A stretch of 64,000 nt of DNA from Anaerolineales bacterium (GCA_019637755.1 JAHBVC010000001.1:1268480-1332479), one strand, 5' to 3'; positions 8,728 to 18,619 are shown, counted from the first letter of the stretch. Program-made: numbers and translations. The notes: generated by a model from the letters alone, not told the origin.

Positions 8728-9759
8728 TCATTTCACCTTTTGGAGAAGATTCACAATCCCTTGACGCAGCGATTTCCATACTACTCGAATTGGCCAATAA
8801 AGCCACAAGAAAGCCCGCGCCAGGCGGGTTTGCAGGCGCATCCACGGCGAGTGCAGCAAGCGCTGAATGTCGGCTTGCGGGCGCAGGGGCTCGCTTACCC
8901 GCCCGGCGTGCAAATCGGCCCGCAGGGCTTGAATCGCCGCGGGGTGTTGGCCGCGAAAAGGCTCCAGCCACTGCAGGCCACCCAATTCGCCGAGGCGCAG
9001 GGGATTTTTTAACCGTAGATATTGCTGCTCATACCACTGCTGGTTCTTCTGAAACGCCGCCGACCAGGTTACCTGCGAATAGTAGCCTACCTTCTGCTGG
9101 GCCTGCTTAGGGAACACGTAAGAGTAGTGATACATATAGATCGGTTGGCCATGCGCTTGCGGGCCGGTGAGCCAATCCAGCGTATGCAGATCCTGCCCGT
9201 GCGCATTGAGGACGCGCGGTGGCCGGTGGGCGACATAACGGTAGCCCGGCCCCCATTTAAAGATGCGCAACACCTGCGGATACCCATAAAGGTGCCATTC
9301 GCCAGTAATGTAGCTATCAAAGCCACCAAAGAACTCAATATAGGGAAAAGACACCCCTGAGATCTCGGGCTGACTTTCCAGCAATTCCAGCACCGCGGCC
9401 ATATCGCCGGCCTGGTAGAACTCATCGCTATCCACTTGCCATAGCCAATCCCCGCTGGCACGCGTGGCATACGCCTGGGACATCTCTTCCTTCTCCGGCC
9501 AGAAACCCTCGCTGTAGCCTGCCTCCTGAGCCGTCACGACGACCAGCTTGCCCTGCGGATCCTGGCTGCGCTGAAACTCGCGCAGCATTTCAAACGTGCC
9601 ATCTTGCGAATGCCCATCGGGCCGCGCCAGGCTGCGGGCGGCCTGTGTGGCCCCTTCGACAACGATGATCTGGTGCGCAAAAGGGTACAACGCGGCAAGG
9701 TTGTAGCGCAGCAGCGGCTGGGCATTCAACGCCAGAATGCCAAACGTCACCTTAGGCAT
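8728..9759 (-). CDS. Glycosyltransferase family 2-like protein
   Basis: 343 residues beginning at the ATG 9757-9759 (MPKVTFGILALNAQPLLRYN), which overlaps the upstream GT4 stop by 8 nt. The longer frame to 9954 has a cysteine- and arginine-rich, out-of-family head. The GT-A core has the opening strand/loop and the metal-binding DSD within WLWQVDSDEFY (residues 110-112). It resembles GT2 proteins of the glycosyl-transferase-like type that read a neighbour-independent donor. The C-terminus is basic and hydrophobic (LWLYWPIRVVWKSLRQG), suggesting membrane association. The donor is unknown. Confidence 0.8.
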   Translation of the reverse strand: MPKVTFGILALNAQPLLRYNLAALYPFAHQIIVVEGATQAARSLARPDGHSQDGTFEMLREFQRSQDPQGKLVVVTAQEAGYSEGFWPEKEEMSQAYATRASGDWLWQVDSDEFYQAGDMAAVLELLESQPEISGVSFPYIEFFGGFDSYITGEWHLYGYPQVLRIFKWGPGYRYVAHRPPRVLNAHGQDLHTLDWLTGPQAHGQPIYMYHYSYVFPKQAQQKVGYYSQVTWSAAFQKNQQWYEQQYLRLKNPLRLGELGGLQWLEPFRGQHPAAIQALRADLHAGRVSEPLRPQADIQRLLHSPWMRLQTRLARAFLWLYWPIRVVWKSLRQGIVNLLQKVK

Positions 9760-10993
9760 GCGCACTCCGCCTGCCCAGCAAAACATCCAAATAGGCCGGC
9801 AGCACCTGCGCCGGGCCGAAGTGCTGGCGCGTATACGCCTGGGCGTGGCGCTTGCGTTGCGCCAGATCCGGTGTGTGCAGCCATTCCAGCGCCCGTGCCG
9901 CCAGGGCCTTGGCTTGCAGGCCGGGCACCAGCTGCCCATTGTGCCCATCGGCAATGATGTCGGCGTTGCCGCCGCGGCGGAAGGCCATCACCGGCACGCC
10001 CACGCTGGCCGCTTCTACGATCGCCATGCTGAAGTTTTCCATCAGCGCCGGCGAGATGGCCACGGCACAGGATTTGACATAACCAATATGTTGCGCATAG
10101 CTGAGCTGCCCGGCCAGCAAGATCTGCGTGGAGGCTGGGTGGGCCTGCAATGCGGCCAAGATGTGCGCATCGACCTCGCCAGGAATATAGAAGCCCAGGG
10201 GCCGCTGGGCCTGCGCCAACAGCGCATCCAGAATAGATAGCAAATACTCGCCGCCCTTGATGCGGATGCCGGCCGAAGGCAAATACACCACTTGTGCCCG
10301 CGCCGGTAGTTTGAGCCGGGGCTTGATCGCCCGGGCGGGGATCGCATCCACGGTGGATAGATCGATCAGATTAGGGATCACGTGCACGGGCCCACCAAAG
10401 TGATAGCTCTTTTGGAACCAGCGGCGCATGTAATGCGAGGGGCAGATCACCGCATCGACCTGCTTGAGCACGCGTTGCTCCAGCGCGATCGCCAGGCGCA
10501 CATCCGCGGCGGAAAAATCACCCAGGCCGGATTCGGCAGCCAGGCGCGCCGGATTGTGATGGGCCACTAAGACGAAGCGTTGCCCGCGGCGCTTGCGCAG
10601 CCACAGGCCCGGCGCGCCATGATCCGATAGCAGCACGATCTGCGGAGCAAACTGGCGAATGCTGCGCGCCATGCGCAATGCGCCGGGCGCGTTACGCAAT
10701 ATCTCCGCCGTGTGATAGGCCAGTTTACGCGGCTGTAGCAAGCGCCAGGGCAGGTTGAGCAGCACGAACAGGCGCTTGACCCATTGGGGGGCGGCGCCGT
10801 GGCGCACGATGCCATCCTCGCGGCGCGCGGCAACGCCGTTGTCATAGAAGGTAAACAATTTGGCAGGGTAGCCCTGTTGGCGCAGGGCGCGCCACAAGTT
10901 GTAATGCGCGCTGGCCACGCCGCCGGCCCCGTAGGGCGGTGCGCTGGCGGCCACCACGGCAATGCGCGGCAGATTGCGTTTTAGCGCAGCCAT
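9752..10993 (-). CDS. Glycosyltransferase family 4
   Basis: A 413-residue GT-B glycosyltransferase. The start is set at the ATG 10991-10993 (MAALKRNLPRIAVVAASAPP). The head includes the glycine-rich loop PPYGAGGVASAHYNLWRAL that binds the acceptor side. The donor domain includes VYLPSAGIRIKGGEYLL and SPALMENFSMAIVEAASVGVPVMAF, where E-x7-E spans ENFSMAIVE. It overlaps the upstream GT2 by 13 nt and the downstream GT2-like gene by 8 nt. Cytoplasmic assembly of the lipid-linked glycan is inferred from context. Confidence 0.88.
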   Translation of the reverse strand: MAALKRNLPRIAVVAASAPPYGAGGVASAHYNLWRALRQQGYPAKLFTFYDNGVAARREDGIVRHGAAPQWVKRLFVLLNLPWRLLQPRKLAYHTAEILRNAPGALRMARSIRQFAPQIVLLSDHGAPGLWLRKRRGQRFVLVAHHNPARLAAESGLGDFSAADVRLAIALEQRVLKQVDAVICPSHYMRRWFQKSYHFGGPVHVIPNLIDLSTVDAIPARAIKPRLKLPARAQVVYLPSAGIRIKGGEYLLSILDALLAQAQRPLGFYIPGEVDAHILAALQAHPASTQILLAGQLSYAQHIGYVKSCAVAISPALMENFSMAIVEAASVGVPVMAFRRGGNADIIADGHNGQLVPGLQAKALAARALEWLHTPDLAQRKRHAQAYTRQHFGPAQVLPAYLDVLLGRRSAHA

Positions 10994-11991
10994 GTAGCCT
11001 TTGCCCAGAAGATGGTTTTCTCCAGCGCATTGCGCCGGCCCGCGCGTGCCAATGCCGAGCTGGTGTATATGCGCCAGGCCTCTGCATTGTGCACGGCCGC
11101 GGCGCGGCAAGCCGCCCACCAGCGCTGCTCCAGAGTGGCTTGTAACGCCGCTGGATCATAGATCGAGGTGTGCGCGTTGGCACGCGCGATGGCGCTGAGC
11201 CAGGCTTCGACGCGGCGCAAGAAAGCGCTGTGAGTGGCAAATTGCCAAGTGGAGATCTGATTATGCAAAGCCAGCTCACGCGGGCTGGCGCCTAGCTTCA
11301 GACGCTGCAATTGGCGCGCTCGCACGATGGCGGCGGTGTGTGCCTGGGCAGCGCCGTGCTGCTGGCCCACCTGGGCCGGATGGATGCGGTAGCGCAGCAA
11401 CACCTTGGGGATATTGGCGAGTTGCAATGTATTGGCGGCCCGTTCCCAGAGCTCATAGTCCTGGGCGCGAGCGATTTTGGGGTTGTAGCGCAGGCGCTGT
11501 GCCAGGAAATCCTTGCGGCGTAACATCACCGCGCTGTGTACGAAGGCCGAATTGAACAACATCTCGGCGCGGGTAGCTTGCGGCGTTTGTGGCAGGCGCC
11601 ACACCTGCTCTTTGGACTGACCCAGCGTCTTGGCCCAAGCACCCACCAGGCTCACCTGCGGGTGCGTATCCAAGTATGCGGCCTGCAGCTCCAGCCGGCG
11701 CGGCAAGCTGATGTCATCGGCGTCCATGCGGGCCCAATAGGCGCCGCGCGCCAGGCGCAGGCCTTTGTTGAGGGTGGCGGCCAAGCCCTGCGGCTTGCGC
11801 TGGCGGATCACGCGCCAGCGCGGGTCTCGCACCGCTGCCAATAGCTCCGCACTGCCATCCGTTGAGCCATCGTCGATACAAATGCACTCATAGTCCGTCA
11901 GGCTTTGCGCCTGCAAGCTGGCAATCGCTTGCTGCAAGTAGGGCAGCCCGTTGCGCACGGGCAGCACCACACTAACCAGGGGAGTCTTCAC
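10981..11991 (-). CDS. Glycosyltransferase family 2
   Basis: A 336-residue classical GT2 enzyme. Visible motifs are the UDP-sugar-binding VSVVLPVRNGLPYL, ICIDDGSTDGS (residues 38-47), the metal-binding RMDADDIS (DAD at 90-92) and the acceptor region ARAQDYELWERA carrying the ED-type catalytic acid. The C-terminal 100 residues are helical and may mediate acceptor or membrane contact. The ATG overlaps the stop of the upstream GT4 gene (ATGA). It probably adds one sugar of the repeat unit. Confidence 0.92.
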   Translation of the reverse strand: MKTPLVSVVLPVRNGLPYLQQAIASLQAQSLTDYECICIDDGSTDGSAELLAAVRDPRWRVIRQRKPQGLAATLNKGLRLARGAYWARMDADDISLPRRLELQAAYLDTHPQVSLVGAWAKTLGQSKEQVWRLPQTPQATRAEMLFNSAFVHSAVMLRRKDFLAQRLRYNPKIARAQDYELWERAANTLQLANIPKVLLRYRIHPAQVGQQHGAAQAHTAAIVRARQLQRLKLGASPRELALHNQISTWQFATHSAFLRRVEAWLSAIARANAHTSIYDPAALQATLEQRWWAACRAAAVHNAEAWRIYTSSALARAGRRNALEKTIFWAKATWLR

Positions 11992-13082
11992 GCGGCCAAC
12001 CTGCGGAGCAGATCCAGTTCCATTTCAACGATGCGCTCGAGCGCGAAATTATTGACAATGTATTCACGCCCGGCTTGACCCAGGCGGGCGCGCAGCTCAG
12101 CGTCATCCAGCAGGCGTTGCAGCCCCGCCTTGATGCTGGTTGCATTGGTTTCGCACAGCAGTCCGTTCTCGCCATCGGTGATGATTTCCTGAATGCCGCT
12201 GACGCGCGTGCCCAGCGCGGGCAGCCCGCAAGCCATCGCCTCGAGCAAGGCTTTGGGGTGGCCTTCGTACAATGAGGGCATTACATAGAGATCGCACTGG
12301 TTGAGCAGTGCAGGGAGCTCACGATTGGGCACGTTGCCAATAAATTTGATCTGCGCCGTGGTGCCCTCAGCAAAGCGCTCGAGTTCGTCTTTCTGCGGCC
12401 CGTAGCCGATCAGCCACAACTCCACATCAAAATCCATCACAGCGCGGATGAGGTTGTGCAGGTTCTTTTCAATATCCAGCCGGCCCACGAAAGCAATGCG
12501 TAGTTTCGGGTTGGCTTCGCGCGCCACAGGCTTAAAGCGATCCACTTCTACGTAGTTGGGAATGATGCCAATCCGGGCAGGGTTGACTTTGTAGCGCTCT
12601 GCCACGCTCTCGGCAATCTTGTGGGTAGTCACCGTGATCCGATCGGCTTCTTTGTACACCTTGGCCTCCAGCTTGCGCGCCGCCTTCGCCTCACGCGAGC
12701 GTTGGCCATATTTTCGTTCCTGGTTGAGCGAGAGCATGTACCCACAGCGCGCAATGAACGGCACTTTGGCTTTACGTGCCGCGGCCAAGCCTACATCCGC
12801 CCCGGCCATCTGATTGCTCTTGTACACATCGGCAGGCGGCGGCTCTGCGATTAGCTGGCGCTCATAGGCCGCCAGCGACCGCGCCAGTTGGTTGGCGCGG
12901 ATCTCGACTCCGGGTAGTTCGCTGGCAAAAGCCAGATCCTCGGCGCCACCGTAGGTGACGAAGCTGATGCCCACACCTTTGTTTTGCAGCTGGCGATACA
13001 GCGCCACCTCGCGATCGAGCATACCTACGGTTTGCCAGGTTTTTAAAGAAACCCCTTGGGTAAAGAAGAGCGCTAGATTCAT
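11988..13082 (-). CDS. Glycosyltransferase family 4
   Basis: A 364-residue GT-B retaining glycosyltransferase. The donor-binding domain shows the family landmarks IAFVGRLDIEKNLHNLI, LWLIGYGPQKDELERF and SLYEGHPKALLEAMACGLPALGT (E-x7-E from EGHPKALLE). The glycine-rich N-terminal acceptor loop is weaker than usual. It overlaps both neighbours by 4 nt, so it sits in the middle of the coupled operon. The sugar added is not predictable. Confidence 0.9.
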   Translation of the reverse strand: MNLALFFTQGVSLKTWQTVGMLDREVALYRQLQNKGVGISFVTYGGAEDLAFASELPGVEIRANQLARSLAAYERQLIAEPPPADVYKSNQMAGADVGLAAARKAKVPFIARCGYMLSLNQERKYGQRSREAKAARKLEAKVYKEADRITVTTHKIAESVAERYKVNPARIGIIPNYVEVDRFKPVAREANPKLRIAFVGRLDIEKNLHNLIRAVMDFDVELWLIGYGPQKDELERFAEGTTAQIKFIGNVPNRELPALLNQCDLYVMPSLYEGHPKALLEAMACGLPALGTRVSGIQEIITDGENGLLCETNATSIKAGLQRLLDDAELRARLGQAGREYIVNNFALERIVEMELDLLRRLAA

Positions 13083-14170
13083 TTCAACACCGGGAGGAGA
13101 GGCTCATAAAGCTCGTGATAGTAGCGACCAGCGATCACCGCCCAGCCAAACTGCTGGATGCGCTGTAGCCCATTGGCGCGATATTGTTGGCGTAAGGCTG
13201 GCTCTTCGATCAGGCGCTCAAGGCCGGCGGCCAGCGCGGCCGGATCCTCAATGGCGCTGAGCAAGCCATCATGCCCATCGGTGATCACATCCGGCACCAG
13301 CCCCACCCGCGTGCCCACAAACGGCACACCCGAAGCCAGGGATTCGAGTACGCCTTTGGGGCCGCCCTCCTCGCGCGAGGCGAGCACATATGCATCCAGC
13401 GCGTCAAACAGGCGCGGGATGCGGTGAAAATCCTCTTCCACCACATGCACATAGGGGATGCCTGCCGCGTCGAGGCCTTGTTTTACATAGCCCCGCGCCG
13501 GGGCGCTTAGCAGTACAAAAATCTCCGGGTGGCGAGCGTGAATCTGTACGAGAGTCTCCACCAAGACATCCGGGCCTTTGATCAGCTTGGGCACCAGCCC
13601 CTCGGCCATGCCTTGGCCATCCTTGTGGAAAGAGCCGATACAAAAAGCACCGGCAGGAATGCCCAGCTCGGCGCGGCGTGCGGCGCGCGCTTCAGGCGCG
13701 GCAGGTTTGAAGCGCTCCAGATCTACGCCCAAGGGGATGTTGATCAGCTTATCGGCATGCACACCCCACTCCAGTAAGCGCGCGTACATGATCGAGCTGG
13801 CGGTGTGCAGCCGCGCAAAGCGATCCTGGTAGCGCAGCACCTTGTCTAGCGCATCATGAAATTCAGGGCTTTCGATCTGCCCGTGAAAGATGGTGCCGAT
13901 CACCGTGTTGCGGCGATTGTGTTTAGCATCGATGTTGGCCAGAATGTCCCACAGGGAACCGTAGTGCACCAACTGGCCAGAATAGTCCTTGGCCGATTTC
14001 ACCACCTGGGCGGCCAGGCCAAAACGCTCGCGCACATTGCGGGTGATGTAATACGCTTCCCAATCCAACACCCAGTTGACGAAGGGGGCTACATAGTACA
14101 AACCCGGCTGGTTGCGCAGGCGCGGGGCTGCCAACGAGAACAACGAGCGGATGCCGCGCGGAATGCTCAC
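13079..14170 (-). CDS. Glycosyltransferase family 4
   Basis: A 363-residue GT-B protein starting with GTG at 14168-14170, overlapping the ABC transporter's TAG by one base. It has INIPLGVDLERFKPAA between the two domains. The C-terminal donor site is ASREEGGPKGVLESLASGVPFVGT, where the EX7E motif reads EGGPKGVLE. The N-terminal domain diverges from typical GT4 (FVNWVLDWEAYYITRNV), so the acceptor may be unusual. The next gene starts within its stop (ATGA). Confidence 0.87.
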   Translation of the reverse strand: MSIPRGIRSLFSLAAPRLRNQPGLYYVAPFVNWVLDWEAYYITRNVRERFGLAAQVVKSAKDYSGQLVHYGSLWDILANIDAKHNRRNTVIGTIFHGQIESPEFHDALDKVLRYQDRFARLHTASSIMYARLLEWGVHADKLINIPLGVDLERFKPAAPEARAARRAELGIPAGAFCIGSFHKDGQGMAEGLVPKLIKGPDVLVETLVQIHARHPEIFVLLSAPARGYVKQGLDAAGIPYVHVVEEDFHRIPRLFDALDAYVLASREEGGPKGVLESLASGVPFVGTRVGLVPDVITDGHDGLLSAIEDPAALAAGLERLIEEPALRQQYRANGLQRIQQFGWAVIAGRYYHELYEPLLPVLK

Positions 14171-16038
14171 TACAGCACCTCCGCCTTTACGGCGTCGTTG
14201 GCCCCGAATTGCAGATCGCAGAAATGTTTATAGATCGCCGAGCGCGCGTACAGCTCGGCGTGCTTGCCCTGATCACTGATGCGGCCTTTTTCCATCACGA
14301 CGATGTTATCGGCATTGATCACCGTCGAGAGCCGGTGAGCAATCACCACTGCCGTGGTGTCTTTGGTGATGTTGTCGATCGCTTTTTGCACCTGGCGCTC
14401 GGCCTCGGTGTCCAGGGCACTGGTGGCTTCATCCAAGATCAGAATGCGCGGCCGGCTGTACACCGCCCGCGCGATGGTGATGCGTTGTTTCTGGCCACCC
14501 GAGAGCAGCACGCCGCGATCCCCCACCAGGGCCGCGTAGCCCAGGGGCAGCTTCTCGATGAAATCGCGCGCGTTGGCCACCTGGGCCGCCTGGCGCACCC
14601 GCGCCATGTCTGGCTCTTTTTCAGGGTAGGCAATGTTCTCGGCGATCGAGGCGTTGAAAAGAATGCTATCTTGCGAAACTACGCCGATCAAGCGGCGATA
14701 AGCCTCCAGATCCAGCGTGCGCAGATCGGCTCCATCAATCGTGATGCGCCCGGCATGGGGATCGTAAAAGCGCAGGATCAGATCGGTAATTGTGGATTTG
14801 CCGGCCCCGCTCTCGCCCACCAGGGCCACCATATGGCCGAGCGGGATTTGCAAGTCAATATTTTCCAGCACCGGCGCATCCGCATAGGCGAAGGAGACGT
14901 TTTCAAAAGCAATCCGCTGAGTGAAATCGGTCTTGACCATGCTGCCGCTCACCACGGAGGCCGATTCGCCAAACAGTTGCTGCACGCGTTCGCTGGTGGC
15001 CACCGTAGTTTGGATCACCTTGAGGGTGCGCGCCAAGCTGGTCAGCGGATCGAGCACAGTGCGCCCCACATAGAGGTAAAGGAAGAAACCAGTGGTACTC
15101 AAGCGCCCGGCGATGAATTCATTGGCTGCAAACAACAGCACGGCCACATTGACCGCTGAATTGATAATAAAGGTAACGGGTTCATCAATGTTCTTGAAGA
15201 AGCTGAAGCGCATGATGGCGTGAATGGCTCTTTTGGAAAGCTTAGCCAAGCGCTGGCTCTCATAGCCTTCAGCCACAAACGATTTCACAACCCGGATATT
15301 GGACACCACCTCTTGAAAATAAGACGAAAGCTCCGCCTGAATGTTAAATTGCTCGCGCACGCGCCGTTGCGTGGGTTTTTTAACCAGTTGCACGAAAACA
15401 TACTGCACCACCGCGGCAGCCACCACGAACAGGCTGAGGCGCAAACTGGTTTTGAGCAGCAAGCCGCCGTACAGCACCACCAGCACACTGGAGACCACCA
15501 GCGTGCGCACGATCGCCTCCAGCCCAAAGACCACCGCGTCGGTATCCTTCTCCAGGCGCGAGATCAGCTCCCCCGTGCGATTACGGTTGAAGAAATCGAG
15601 TGAGAGGCCGAGCACATGCGAGAATAGCGAAGCCTGCATGCTGCGCCCGGCGCGCACCCGGATCCAAATACCGAGCAAGTACACAAGGAAATTGAGCGTA
15701 TACAACGCCACAGAAACCACGAGATACAAAATGGCTACATTGACAATCACGTTCCAAGCGCCTACTTGCTGCGGAAAGAGCAGCTTGAGCAGGAATTGGC
15801 CAATGTTGTTGAGGTCTACATCTAACAGGCTCGTCGGTGCGCTCTGCGCCAACTGCTCGAAGGCTTGCGGCCCGTGCACAGCCACCTCGAGCACTGGCGC
15901 AGTCACCATCGGCTGGGCGGCGGTCAGCAGGCTGGCCACCAAATACAGCGTGAGCGATAGCAGCATTTGCGGCCAATACGGGCGCATGTATTTGCTGAGC
16001 AACTGAATTAATTGCCGGTACTCGTAATTGCGCTTCAT
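14170..16038 (-). CDS. MsbA-like ABC exporter (membrane and ATPase domains fused)
   Basis: A 622-residue half-transporter with six membrane segments in residues 20-330. A nucleotide-binding domain follows: Walker A GESGAGKST (408-416), signature LSGGQ (512-516), Walker B LILDEAT (533-539) and the H-loop histidine in VVIAHRLST. This is the architecture of homodimeric lipid, glycolipid and peptide exporters. Lying between glycosyltransferase and CMP-sugar genes, it probably flips the lipid-linked glycan made by the neighbouring enzymes, but a multidrug role cannot be excluded. The ATG overlaps the upstream stop by 4 nt. Confidence 0.93.
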   Translation of the reverse strand: MKRNYEYRQLIQLLSKYMRPYWPQMLLSLTLYLVASLLTAAQPMVTAPVLEVAVHGPQAFEQLAQSAPTSLLDVDLNNIGQFLLKLLFPQQVGAWNVIVNVAILYLVVSVALYTLNFLVYLLGIWIRVRAGRSMQASLFSHVLGLSLDFFNRNRTGELISRLEKDTDAVVFGLEAIVRTLVVSSVLVVLYGGLLLKTSLRLSLFVVAAAVVQYVFVQLVKKPTQRRVREQFNIQAELSSYFQEVVSNIRVVKSFVAEGYESQRLAKLSKRAIHAIMRFSFFKNIDEPVTFIINSAVNVAVLLFAANEFIAGRLSTTGFFLYLYVGRTVLDPLTSLARTLKVIQTTVATSERVQQLFGESASVVSGSMVKTDFTQRIAFENVSFAYADAPVLENIDLQIPLGHMVALVGESGAGKSTITDLILRFYDPHAGRITIDGADLRTLDLEAYRRLIGVVSQDSILFNASIAENIAYPEKEPDMARVRQAAQVANARDFIEKLPLGYAALVGDRGVLLSGGQKQRITIARAVYSRPRILILDEATSALDTEAERQVQKAIDNITKDTTAVVIAHRLSTVINADNIVVMEKGRISDQGKHAELYARSAIYKHFCDLQFGANDAVKAEVL

Positions 16039-17249
16039 GCAGTCACCAAATCAAGGATGCGCTCACTGGCGCGATGGTCGGCCGGGCCGTTGTAACGCGC
16101 CAGGTATTCTTCACGCGCGTGCGCGTCCATAGTCAAATCGGCCAAGCGTTGCTCCGGCAAAGTAGTGATCGCTTCGGGCAAACTCTGCCAAGACACCGCG
16201 CCGGGAAAGTTGTATGGCCCACCCAGGTGCGCCTGGCGCCACAGTTGATGCTTCACCGTATCGCGGTTCGGTCGGTCAATACACACCACCGGCACACCGG
16301 CATAAACGGCTTCTTGCACCGCGGTGCTGTAAAACAGGATGCATGCATCAGCGATCGCAATGGCTTCGTGCACCGTGGCTGGATAGTGCTGCTCATCATA
16401 AAAATTCAGGAAGGCGCGCGCGCGCCACGCTTCGCGGATTGGGTCCTTCTCGCGGCCCTTGAGCAACAAAACGGCGTTGTTGCGTTCGGCAAATTGTTTG
16501 ATCGCCTCAGCCAGCGCAGTGTCGTTCCACCCCTTGAGTGCCCACGGCCAGTATTGCCGGACAAAGCCGGGCTGCTTGCGCCCTTTGAGCAAATGCCGCA
16601 ATTGTGAAAGCCCTGTGCTTTGAAAGAAAGCTGGCCAAACGCCGGGCCACCCCATGAGATCGAGGGGCAGGGCCAACACCACCTTCTTGCCCTCCGGGAT
16701 CGCCCAACGAGCGCGCACGGCCTCACGATCAATATGAGCGAATACATCCATCTGTGGGAAGCCGGTGTAGACCACCTTATCAGCCAATTGCGCGGCGGCC
16801 GCCGCGGCATCGGTATCCGAAACCTGGGTGTAATACTGGGCGGCGTAATCCAACCAGGCAGGGGCATACAGACACAGATAATCAGAGCTGAGGTGCTCTT
16901 GCAGGGTTGCGATGGTGAACGTATCCACGTTGTATTGCAGCGTCAAAAAGCGCTCGTGGCCGGGCGCGGCCATGTAGCGGCTGCGCGGCAGAAGTGAAAT
17001 GATCGCATTCGGGCGCACCTGCTCATTCAGCCTGGCGACATCTGCAGGCTGCTCAAACTGGCGCACCCCCACGCGCGCCCCCCACTGTATGCTGATCAAT
17101 TCGGGCGGCACGCGCAGGTAGTCTTTGTCACCCATCGGCACATCATGTAGCCAGCACTCCACCTGCCAACCGCGCTGCAAGGCTGCATCGATGATCGGGC
17201 CGTACAGTTTGAGGTAATTGGCGCGATGAAAAACAAAGGCTACTTTCAT
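16035..17249 (-). CDS. Putative GT-B-fold transferase (CDP-glycerol glycerophosphotransferase-like)
   Basis: 404 residues from the ATG 17247-17249 (MKVAFVFHRANYLKLYG), which overlaps the upstream stop as ATGA. Two Rossmann-like halves are visible. The C-terminal part has VHEAIAIADACILFYSTAVQEA then GVPVVCIDRP, the pattern with which CDP-glycerol transferases and UDP-GlcNAc-epimerase-like GT-B proteins bind a nucleotide donor. No membrane segment is evident. It follows two cytidylyltransferase-type genes, so use of a CMP- or CDP-activated donor is plausible but is inference. I do not recognise a characterised orthologue. Confidence 0.6.
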   Translation of the reverse strand: MKVAFVFHRANYLKLYGPIIDAALQRGWQVECWLHDVPMGDKDYLRVPPELISIQWGARVGVRQFEQPADVARLNEQVRPNAIISLLPRSRYMAAPGHERFLTLQYNVDTFTIATLQEHLSSDYLCLYAPAWLDYAAQYYTQVSDTDAAAAAAQLADKVVYTGFPQMDVFAHIDREAVRARWAIPEGKKVVLALPLDLMGWPGVWPAFFQSTGLSQLRHLLKGRKQPGFVRQYWPWALKGWNDTALAEAIKQFAERNNAVLLLKGREKDPIREAWRARAFLNFYDEQHYPATVHEAIAIADACILFYSTAVQEAVYAGVPVVCIDRPNRDTVKHQLWRQAHLGGPYNFPGAVSWQSLPEAITTLPEQRLADLTMDAHAREEYLARYNGPADHRASERILDLVTA

Positions 17250-18619
17250 GCGCGGTCCATCTGCCATTGCTGGATCACCGGGCCGAGCAGTTGCAGCAGG
17301 CGCAGATCCTTGGGTTCGCGCACCTCGATCGCCGCAAACGGATCGGCCACTTCATACACCCCAATGCGCTTGCCCAGGCGCGAGCCCTGACGAATGAACT
17401 CTGCGTAAGTCACGCAGCCCAAGCTTAATAGCCCGATATACAAGGGAGTGCGCGCCTGGCGTGCCTGCGCATATTCTTCAGTGAGCACCACGCCATCGGT
17501 ATCTTTTTGCCAATACGGGCGGTGCTCAGCATGGGCGGCGATGGCGGTATCGAGGCCGTTCTCGGCTAACTTGCGCACCAGCGTATCGAGCATGCCAGCG
17601 GGGCGGAACGGATAGGTGACTTCGAGCGGCACGATCAGATCAGGAAAGTAGCCTGCGCCCTCAAGTTGTTGCAAGGAATAGCGCAGCACCTCATCGGCGC
17701 GCACGCCGGGTTGCGAAAGCGCTGCGGGGCGCACAAAGGGCGCTTCCACGCCCAGTGCCTCAGCCTGGCGCGCTAGCGCCGCATCATCACAAGCGAGGAT
17801 GATGCGATCGATGTATGCCGACGCCTGGGCAGCTTGCACACTCTTCTCGATCAGCGCCATATTCGCATCGACGCTACCGGCAAGGCTGCGCACCGGCAGG
17901 ATCGCCGCCACTTCCAGCGTATGCGGATCGAGCGGCGGGTTCTCATGCTCTGCGGCAGGTTGCTCCAGCACTTCCATTACGCGCACGGCGCCCTGCACGC
18001 GGCGCTCATCGTTGTTCTGGTAGATGCCGTGATAGTGATATACCGCAGCTTCAGGCTCGTACACCAGCACATAGCCTGCGTCGATCACTTGCTTGGCCCA
18101 CACGCGATCCTCGATGTTGGGCACCTGCTCATCAAACGGAAACTGCTCCCATAGCGCACGCCGAATCAGGCTGTTGGCATTGTGGAAGAAGAGGTCTTTC
18201 TTTTGAATGCGCTTATCCAGGCCGAAAGTTACCAACAGGTCGCGCTTGTCTTGTGGGCTGGAGTAGCTGGTGGGGATTTGGCGGCCATACACTCCGGCCA
18301 CCTGGGGGTCTTCACAGTTGGCGATCAGAGTGGCCAGCCAATCATCCTTCACCGGCAGGCAATGTGCCGAGAGGATGGCGATGTACTCGCCCTGGGCGGC
18401 ACGAATACCCGCATTGATCGCCAAGCCAGGCAAGTACTCCTCTATCGTTACCAGCTTGATCTCAGGGTAGACCTGGCGGGCGCGGGCCACGGTTTGATCC
18501 GTGCTGCGATTGTCAACCAGGATGATCTCTACGTCTTGGATCGTCTGCTGCTGGATACGACGCAAGCACTCGCGGATCCAGCGCTCTTCGTTGTGAGTGC
18601 GGATGATGATAGAGATCAC
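17246..18619 (-). CDS. Fusion of a GT2 glycosyltransferase domain with a degenerate cytidylyltransferase-like domain
   Basis: 457 residues, starting with GTG at 18617-18619 so that GTGA overlaps the previous stop. Residues 1-225 are a GT-A domain: VISIIIRTHNEERWI, ILVDNRSTDQT, and ILSAHCLPV at the usual DxD position. Residues 235-450 follow the fold of CMP-acylneuraminate synthetases (strand AAILPVRSLAGSVDANM, a helical repeat, then VPLEVTYPFRPAGMLDTLV). The nucleotide-binding GGSKGIPRKN loop of active enzymes is missing, with only the Arg kept. The second domain may therefore bind a nucleotide sugar without making it. It lies next to an intact cytidylyltransferase at 19437-20135. Confidence 0.75.
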   Translation of the reverse strand: MISIIIRTHNEERWIRECLRRIQQQTIQDVEIILVDNRSTDQTVARARQVYPEIKLVTIEEYLPGLAINAGIRAAQGEYIAILSAHCLPVKDDWLATLIANCEDPQVAGVYGRQIPTSYSSPQDKRDLLVTFGLDKRIQKKDLFFHNANSLIRRALWEQFPFDEQVPNIEDRVWAKQVIDAGYVLVYEPEAAVYHYHGIYQNNDERRVQGAVRVMEVLEQPAAEHENPPLDPHTLEVAAILPVRSLAGSVDANMALIEKSVQAAQASAYIDRIILACDDAALARQAEALGVEAPFVRPAALSQPGVRADEVLRYSLQQLEGAGYFPDLIVPLEVTYPFRPAGMLDTLVRKLAENGLDTAIAAHAEHRPYWQKDTDGVVLTEEYAQARQARTPLYIGLLSLGCVTYAEFIRQGSRLGKRIGVYEVADPFAAIEVREPKDLRLLQLLGPVIQQWQMDRA

